From CAZGVW01 sp964529265 (lineage in GTDB: Bacteria; Planctomycetota; Phycisphaerae; Phycisphaerales; UBA1924): a stretch of DNA of 7,458 nt. The position numbers were made by a program, and so were the translations under genes. Shown here one piece after another: positions 4,782-7,458 of this stretch. The stretch covers positions 1 through 7,458 of the forward strand of contig CAZGVW010000237.1 in the NCBI GenBank assembly GCA_964529265.1. Reading direction: 5' to 3'. The notes under the pieces were generated by a model, which did no database searches, had not been told where the DNA came from, and saw only the letters and a program-made list of their open reading frames with translations. Every line of letters begins with the position of its first letter. Within the stretch, counting starts at the first letter, position 1.

Positions 4782-6284
4782 ATGTTCGAGCGTCTGTCTG
4801 AGGGGTTTTCGAGCGCGCTTCGGCGCATTTCCGGCAAGGGCACGATCTCGGAGTCCAACATCCGGGAGGCGGTCGAGGATGTCCGCACGGCGCTGCTCGA
4901 GGCGGACGTGCAGTACGACGTCGCGCAGCAGTTCTGCGACGGGGTGGTGCGCGATGCGCTCGGGCGCGAGGTGACGAAGAGCCTGAAGCCGGGTCAGGAG
5001 TTCATCGGGATCGTGCATGAGCGGCTGGTGGCGCTCATGGAGCGCCCGGCCGACGACCCGGAAGCCCCCCCACCCGAGCCCGGGATCATCCGCGTCAGCC
5101 CCTCCCCCACCATCGTGATGATGTGTGGGCTTCAGGGGAGCGGGAAGACGACGACGTGCGGGAAACTGGCGGGGTACCTGAAGAAGCGCGGGCGATCGGT
5201 GATGGTGGCCGCGGCGGATTTGCAAAGGCCCGCGGCGGTGGACCAGTTGCGCGTGGTCGCCGAGCAGGTGCAGAAGGAGATGCCGGGCGGGGCGCGGGTG
5301 ACGTTCTACGCCGAGCCCGACAAGGTGGCGGAGTATGGCAAGGCGGTGGGCGTGGCGGTGGGCGTGTGTCAGCGCGCGCTGAAGGCGGCGCGCGACCAGG
5401 GCGTGGACACGCTCATTCTCGACACCGCGGGCCGGCTGCACGTTGACGATGCGCTGATGAACGAGTTGCAGCAGGTGAACCGCGCGCTGCAGCCGCACCA
5501 GGTGTTCCTGGTTGTGGATGCGATGACGGGGCAGGACGCGGTGGCGTCGGCGAAGGCGTTTCACGAGCGGCTGTCGATCGACGGCGTGGTGCTGACGAAG
5601 TTCGACAGCGATACGCGCGGCGGGGCGGCGCTCTCGGTGCGGCGGGTGACGGGCGCGCCGATCAAGTTCATCGGCGTGGGCGAAAAACTGGAGGCGCTGG
5701 AGGAGTTCCACGCGGAGCGCATCGCCGGGCGGATTCTGGGGATGGGCGACGTGGTCTCGCTGGTGGAGAAGGCGCAGGAGCAGGTTTCAGAGGAGGAGGC
5801 GCTCGCGATCCAGGAGAAGATCGCGCGGGGCGAGATGACGATGGACGACTTCCTCGGGCAGTTGAAATCGCTGCGGCGCATGGGCCCGATGAAGCAGTTG
5901 CTGGGGATGCTGCCGGGCGTGGGATCGGCGCTCAAGGACGTGACGGTGGACGACAAGCAGTTCGACCGCGTCGAGGGGATCATCAACTCGATGACGCCGG
6001 AGGAGCGGCGGAACGTCTCGATGATGAACAACAGCCGGCGGCGACGGATCGCGCAGGGCGCCGGCGCGAAGCAGGAGGACGTGGGGCGCCTGCTCAAGCA
6101 GTTCGAGGCGGTGTCGAAGATGGCCAAGCAGATGGCGGGCCTGGGCGCGCTCGGCAAGATGAAGGCGGTGCGGCAGTTGCAAGCGGCTGGTGCGGACGGG
6201 GCAGGGCTCGGAGGCTTCCGCGCGAAGGGGAGCACGCACATGCGGAGTCCGAAGGCGGGGTATAAGAAGAGGAAGAAGAGGTGA
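4782..6284 (+). CDS. ffh: Signal recognition particle protein Ffh (SRP54)
   Basis: Ffh is the SRP GTPase that, with SRP RNA, binds signal sequences on translating ribosomes and delivers them to FtsY at the membrane. The 500-residue product has an N domain (1-~88), a G domain with GLQGSGKTTT (116-125, P-loop), DLQRPAA (146-152), DTAGR (214-218), TKFD (272-275) and GVGE (298-301), and a Met-rich M domain (~328-460). The M domain carries SRRRRIAQGAG (418-428), the SRP RNA-binding motif. It ends in a basic tail, KKRKKR. Residues 87-110, between the N and G domains, are longer and Pro-rich (DDPEAPPPEPG) compared with the usual short linker. ATG 4782 fits the family N-terminus MFERLSEGFSSAL; upstream GGGGA is a weak ribosome site. 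The gene appears to stand alone, followed by a repeat zone rather than the rpsP-rimM-trmD genes often found beside ffh. Confidence 0.97.
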   Translation: MFERLSEGFSSALRRISGKGTISESNIREAVEDVRTALLEADVQYDVAQQFCDGVVRDALGREVTKSLKPGQEFIGIVHERLVALMERPADDPEAPPPEPGIIRVSPSPTIVMMCGLQGSGKTTTCGKLAGYLKKRGRSVMVAAADLQRPAAVDQLRVVAEQVQKEMPGGARVTFYAEPDKVAEYGKAVGVAVGVCQRALKAARDQGVDTLILDTAGRLHVDDALMNELQQVNRALQPHQVFLVVDAMTGQDAVASAKAFHERLSIDGVVLTKFDSDTRGGAALSVRRVTGAPIKFIGVGEKLEALEEFHAERIAGRILGMGDVVSLVEKAQEQVSEEEALAIQEKIARGEMTMDDFLGQLKSLRRMGPMKQLLGMLPGVGSALKDVTVDDKQFDRVEGIINSMTPEERRNVSMMNNSRRRRIAQGAGAKQEDVGRLLKQFEAVSKMAKQMAGLGALGKMKAVRQLQAAGADGAGLGGFRAKGSTHMRSPKAGYKKRKKR

Positions 6285-6326
6285 GTGTTCGGTTCTCGGG
6301 TGAATGGAGATGCGCGAGAAGGCAGA

Positions 6327-6414
6327 TTCGTTCGCCCCGCTGGGGCGATCTTCTTCCGGAGCGATTTCCAGGGGCTGAAGCCCCTGGCAACGGCCGAGGG
6401 CCCCTCCGGGGCCC
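6327..6414. repeat. REP-like multi-hairpin element, copy A
   Basis: Three hairpins in a row: TCGCCCC-GCT-GGGGCGA (6332-6348), CCAGGGGCTGAAGCCCCTGG (6368-6387) and GGGCCCC-TCC-GGGGCCC (6398-6414). The 54 bp at 6361-6414 are identical to 6718-6771, and the first hairpin block (22 bp) has one mismatch. On the minus strand GTTG (6388-6391) directly precedes the CCAGGGG hairpin foot, as the GTAG tetranucleotide does in enterobacterial REPs. Confidence 0.85.
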
Positions 6415-6531
6415 GGACGCGGCGCCGCGGCGAGCATTCAAGAGTTGGTGGTCGTCGGGATCGCAGCCCATGCGTTGCGGCATGGGGCGAGGGAGCGAGC
6501 GCAGAGGGCGCGTCAGGTTTTGCGATCTCCT

Positions 6532-6591
6532 GGCCCCGGAGGGGCCGGTGGTTGTTGCCAGGGGCGCGGACGCGCAGCGGACCGCCCCTGG
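6532..6591. repeat. REP-like element, partial inverted copy with variant hairpin
   Basis: In reverse complement, 6532-6565 matches copies A and B over the GCCCCTGGCAAC block and the GCCCCTCCGGGGCC block, but differs in the 8 bp between. On the plus strand GTTG (6554-6557) precedes CCAGGGGCG (6558-6566), which pairs perfectly with CGCCCCTGG (6583-6591). The hairpin foot is therefore kept although the loop sequence is different and larger. Confidence 0.7.
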
Positions 6592-6682
6592 TGGTGGCGC
6601 CGCAACTGTTGGTCACCCCGGAGGGGTGGACGTGTGGCGGGGGCGCATTGATTCCGTTTTGCAAGGCTTGCTCCGCGCGCAC

Positions 6683-6771
6683 TTCGTTCGCCCCGCCGGG
6701 GCGACTCTGGATTCGGGGCGATTTCCAGGGGCTGAAGCCCCTGGCAACGGCCGAGGGCCCCTCCGGGGCCC
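6683..6771. repeat. REP-like multi-hairpin element, copy B
   Basis: Same architecture and orientation as copy A: hairpins at 6688-6704, 6725-6744 and 6755-6771, with 6718-6771 identical to 6361-6414. The spacer between the first and second hairpins differs in sequence and by 1 nt in length. GTTG on the minus strand (6745-6748) again abuts the hairpin foot. The element runs directly into the ~27-bp tandem array. Confidence 0.85.
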
Positions 6772-6876
6772 AGAGGCAGAGGCAATTCGGCGGGGCCCAG
6801 AGGCAGAGGCAATTCGGGGGTGGCCCAGGGCAGAGGCAATTCGGCGGGATCCAGCGGCAGAGGCAATTCAGAGGCC
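6771..6876. repeat. Four ~27-bp tandem repeats (GGCAGAGGCAATTC core)
   Basis: Units at 6771-6797, 6798-6825, 6826-6851 and 6852-6876 (27, 28, 26 and 25 bp) share the core GGCAGAGGCAATTC and end in a GGCC- or ATC-type word. Unit 1 begins at the last base of the third hairpin of copy B, and unit ends resemble the GGGGCC of that hairpin. The array may therefore have grown by slippage from the element's edge. No spacers are present, so this is not a CRISPR. Confidence 0.8.
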
Positions 6877-6887
6877 GTTGGGATGAT

Positions 6888-6948
6888 CCGATCCGGGAGT
6901 GTCCGTTCCGGGGATGACCGTTCCGGGATGACCGATCGGGGAGGTCCG
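6888..6948. repeat. Degenerate 14-15-bp tandem repeats (CCGTTCCGGGGATGA type)
   Basis: Units at 6888-6902, 6903-6917, 6918-6931 and 6932-6945 follow CCG[A/T]TCSGGG..., with a further CCG at 6946-6948. This array is different in sequence from the 27-bp array that ends 12 bp before it, and lies downstream of the transposase gene. Confidence 0.65.
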
Positions 6949-6964
6949 TGGAATGGCTTGGCGC

Positions 6965-6977
6965 CGTCGAATCGACG
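6965..6977. other. Palindrome adjoining the transposase stop codon
   Basis: CGTCGA-A-TCGACG is a 6-bp inverted repeat with a 1-nt centre, 3 nt beyond the transposase stop (6981-6983). There is no T-run, so it is not a classical terminator. A subterminal hairpin of an IS200-like right end would lie in this area, but no matching left end can be seen because the window stops 25 bp upstream of the gene. Confidence 0.35.
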
Positions 6978-6980
6978 CAA

Positions 6981-7433
6981 TCAGTCAAAGACGTAGCGGT
7001 TGTCGAACTCGATGGAGTGGGCGCGGAGCAGTTCGAGGAACTCATCCGGGAAGGAGCGCTTCTGGTGATGCTTCTCCTGATTCTCGATGTAGCGCTTCAC
7101 GGTCCCGGCTTGTGATTCGCTTACCGAGAACGCGCCGTACCCTTCCTGCCATGCGAACTCGCGGTGATCCGGGAAGGTCTCGTGGATCCACTTTGATGAT
7201 CGCGACTTGATGTTGCGGAGCAGGTCGGCGATCGTTGCATCGGCACGCCAGCGCACGAGGAGGTGCAGGTGGTCGGGTTCGCCGCCGATGGCGTAGAGGA
7301 CACTGCCTTCATCGCGCACGATGCCGCCGATGAAGGGGTAGAGGCGGTCGCGGAGTTCGGGTGTGATGAACGGGCGGCGGGACTTGGTGGAGAAGACAAT
7401 GTGAAGGAGGATGCGGGTGTAGGTGGTGGGCAT
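6981..7433 (-). CDS. REP-associated / IS200-like tyrosine transposase (Y1, HUH family)
   Basis: The 150-residue product is a Y1 single-strand DNA transposase (Transposase_17, COG1943). It has the HUH metal motif in PDHLHLL (H55-L56-H57) and the catalytic tyrosine in VKRYIENQ (Y115), with Q119 four residues on. This is the same Y-x3-Q pattern as in the IS608 TnpA active site. WQEGYGAFSVS (95-105) is typical of this subgroup. The length is that of IS200 TnpA, and no tnpB follows. The whole gene looks intact. Neighbouring GTTG-plus-hairpin repeats suggest a RAYT that acts on REP-like sequences rather than a self-mobile IS; a plain IS200 copy remains possible. ATG 7431-7433 has no Shine-Dalgarno sequence; TATCAT lies 7 nt upstream, suggesting a leaderless mRNA. 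The gene converges on ffh across the repeat zone. Confidence 0.88.
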   Translation of the reverse strand: MPTTYTRILLHIVFSTKSRRPFITPELRDRLYPFIGGIVRDEGSVLYAIGGEPDHLHLLVRWRADATIADLLRNIKSRSSKWIHETFPDHREFAWQEGYGAFSVSESQAGTVKRYIENQEKHHQKRSFPDEFLELLRAHSIEFDNRYVFD

Positions 7434-7440
7434 GGGGCGG

Positions 7441-7446
7441 ATGATA
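7441..7446 (-). promoter_or_regulatory. Candidate -10 element of the transposase gene (leaderless start)
   Basis: On the minus strand TATCAT is followed by CCGCCCC and then the ATG. Hexamer and 7-nt spacing are the same as upstream of purE (TATCAT, CCCGCCC, ATG). The -35 position lies outside the window. Confidence 0.35.
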
Positions 7447-7458
7447 AGAAACTCGTTC

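Larger units (their letters stand above)
6285..6980. other. Repeat-filled non-coding zone between ffh and the transposase gene
   Basis: About 700 bp without a credible gene. It holds two near-identical multi-hairpin REP-like elements, a partial inverted third copy, extra GC hairpins including CACCCC-GGA-GGGGTG (6614-6628), a ~27-bp tandem array, a ~15-bp tandem array, and a 13-bp palindrome next to the transposase stop. Open frames across it give repetitive peptides such as GFSPWK and ELPLPLGPA, which come from the repeats. No T-run terminator for ffh is seen. Confidence 0.75.

Noticed and set aside
6771..6876. Possible CRISPR array
   Set aside because: Units are directly adjacent with no unique spacers, vary in length, and no cas gene is present.
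6281..6917. Plus-strand frames of about 200 residues after ffh
   Set aside because: They translate the REP-like and tandem repeats (GAEGPS-like and RQRQFGG-like runs), with no ribosome site and no conserved domain.
5561..7045. 494-residue minus-strand frame across the repeat zone and ffh
   Set aside because: Ser/Pro/Arg-rich, opposite ffh for most of its length, and otherwise made of repeat-derived peptides such as GFSPWK.

Overview
This is a high-GC bacterial window whose gene content and style suggest a planctomycete, most likely of the Phycisphaerae type. The pointers are a short zinc-ribbon/TM2 membrane protein, an Ffh with a proline-rich N-G linker, many GC-rich palindromic repeats around a small Y1 transposase, and weak or absent Shine-Dalgarno sites at some genes. 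The assignment is inference, since no rRNA or other phylogenetic marker was compared.

Layout from left to right. Positions 1-353 (minus) hold the 5' part of an unrecognised gene that runs off the window. It is divergent from a zinc-ribbon + TM2 membrane protein (646-1002, plus), and the space between holds two strong stem-loops, one followed by a T-run. Positions 1003-1396 are non-coding and repeat-rich, with a period-8 GGCC-containing array and a CTCCG-type array. A beta-class carbonic anhydrase follows (1397-1942, minus). A second copy of the period-8 array separates it from the divergent purE-purK operon (2049-2642 and 2639-3805, plus, ATGA overlap), which performs the bicarbonate-using step of de novo purine synthesis. 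A ribosome hibernation factor of the HPF/RaiA family (3830-4165, minus) converges on purK. A 616-bp non-coding stretch with many inverted repeats then leads to ffh (4782-6284, plus), the signal recognition particle GTPase.

The right end is a repeat zone. Between ffh and a REP-associated/IS200-like tyrosine transposase (6981-7433, minus) lie two near-identical ~88-bp multi-hairpin elements, a partial inverted third copy, further hairpins, and two different short tandem arrays of about 27 bp and 15 bp. All three related copies carry GTTG immediately 5' of the CCAGGGG hairpin foot. This parallels the tetranucleotide-plus-hairpin design of classical REP sequences and makes a RAYT/REP system the most interesting feature of the window.

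Functional links: carbonic anhydrase could supply or balance the bicarbonate that PurK consumes. Hpf and Ffh are both translation-linked and share one long, structured intergenic region. purE and the transposase share an identically spaced TATCAT-7 nt-ATG arrangement that suggests leaderless transcripts.
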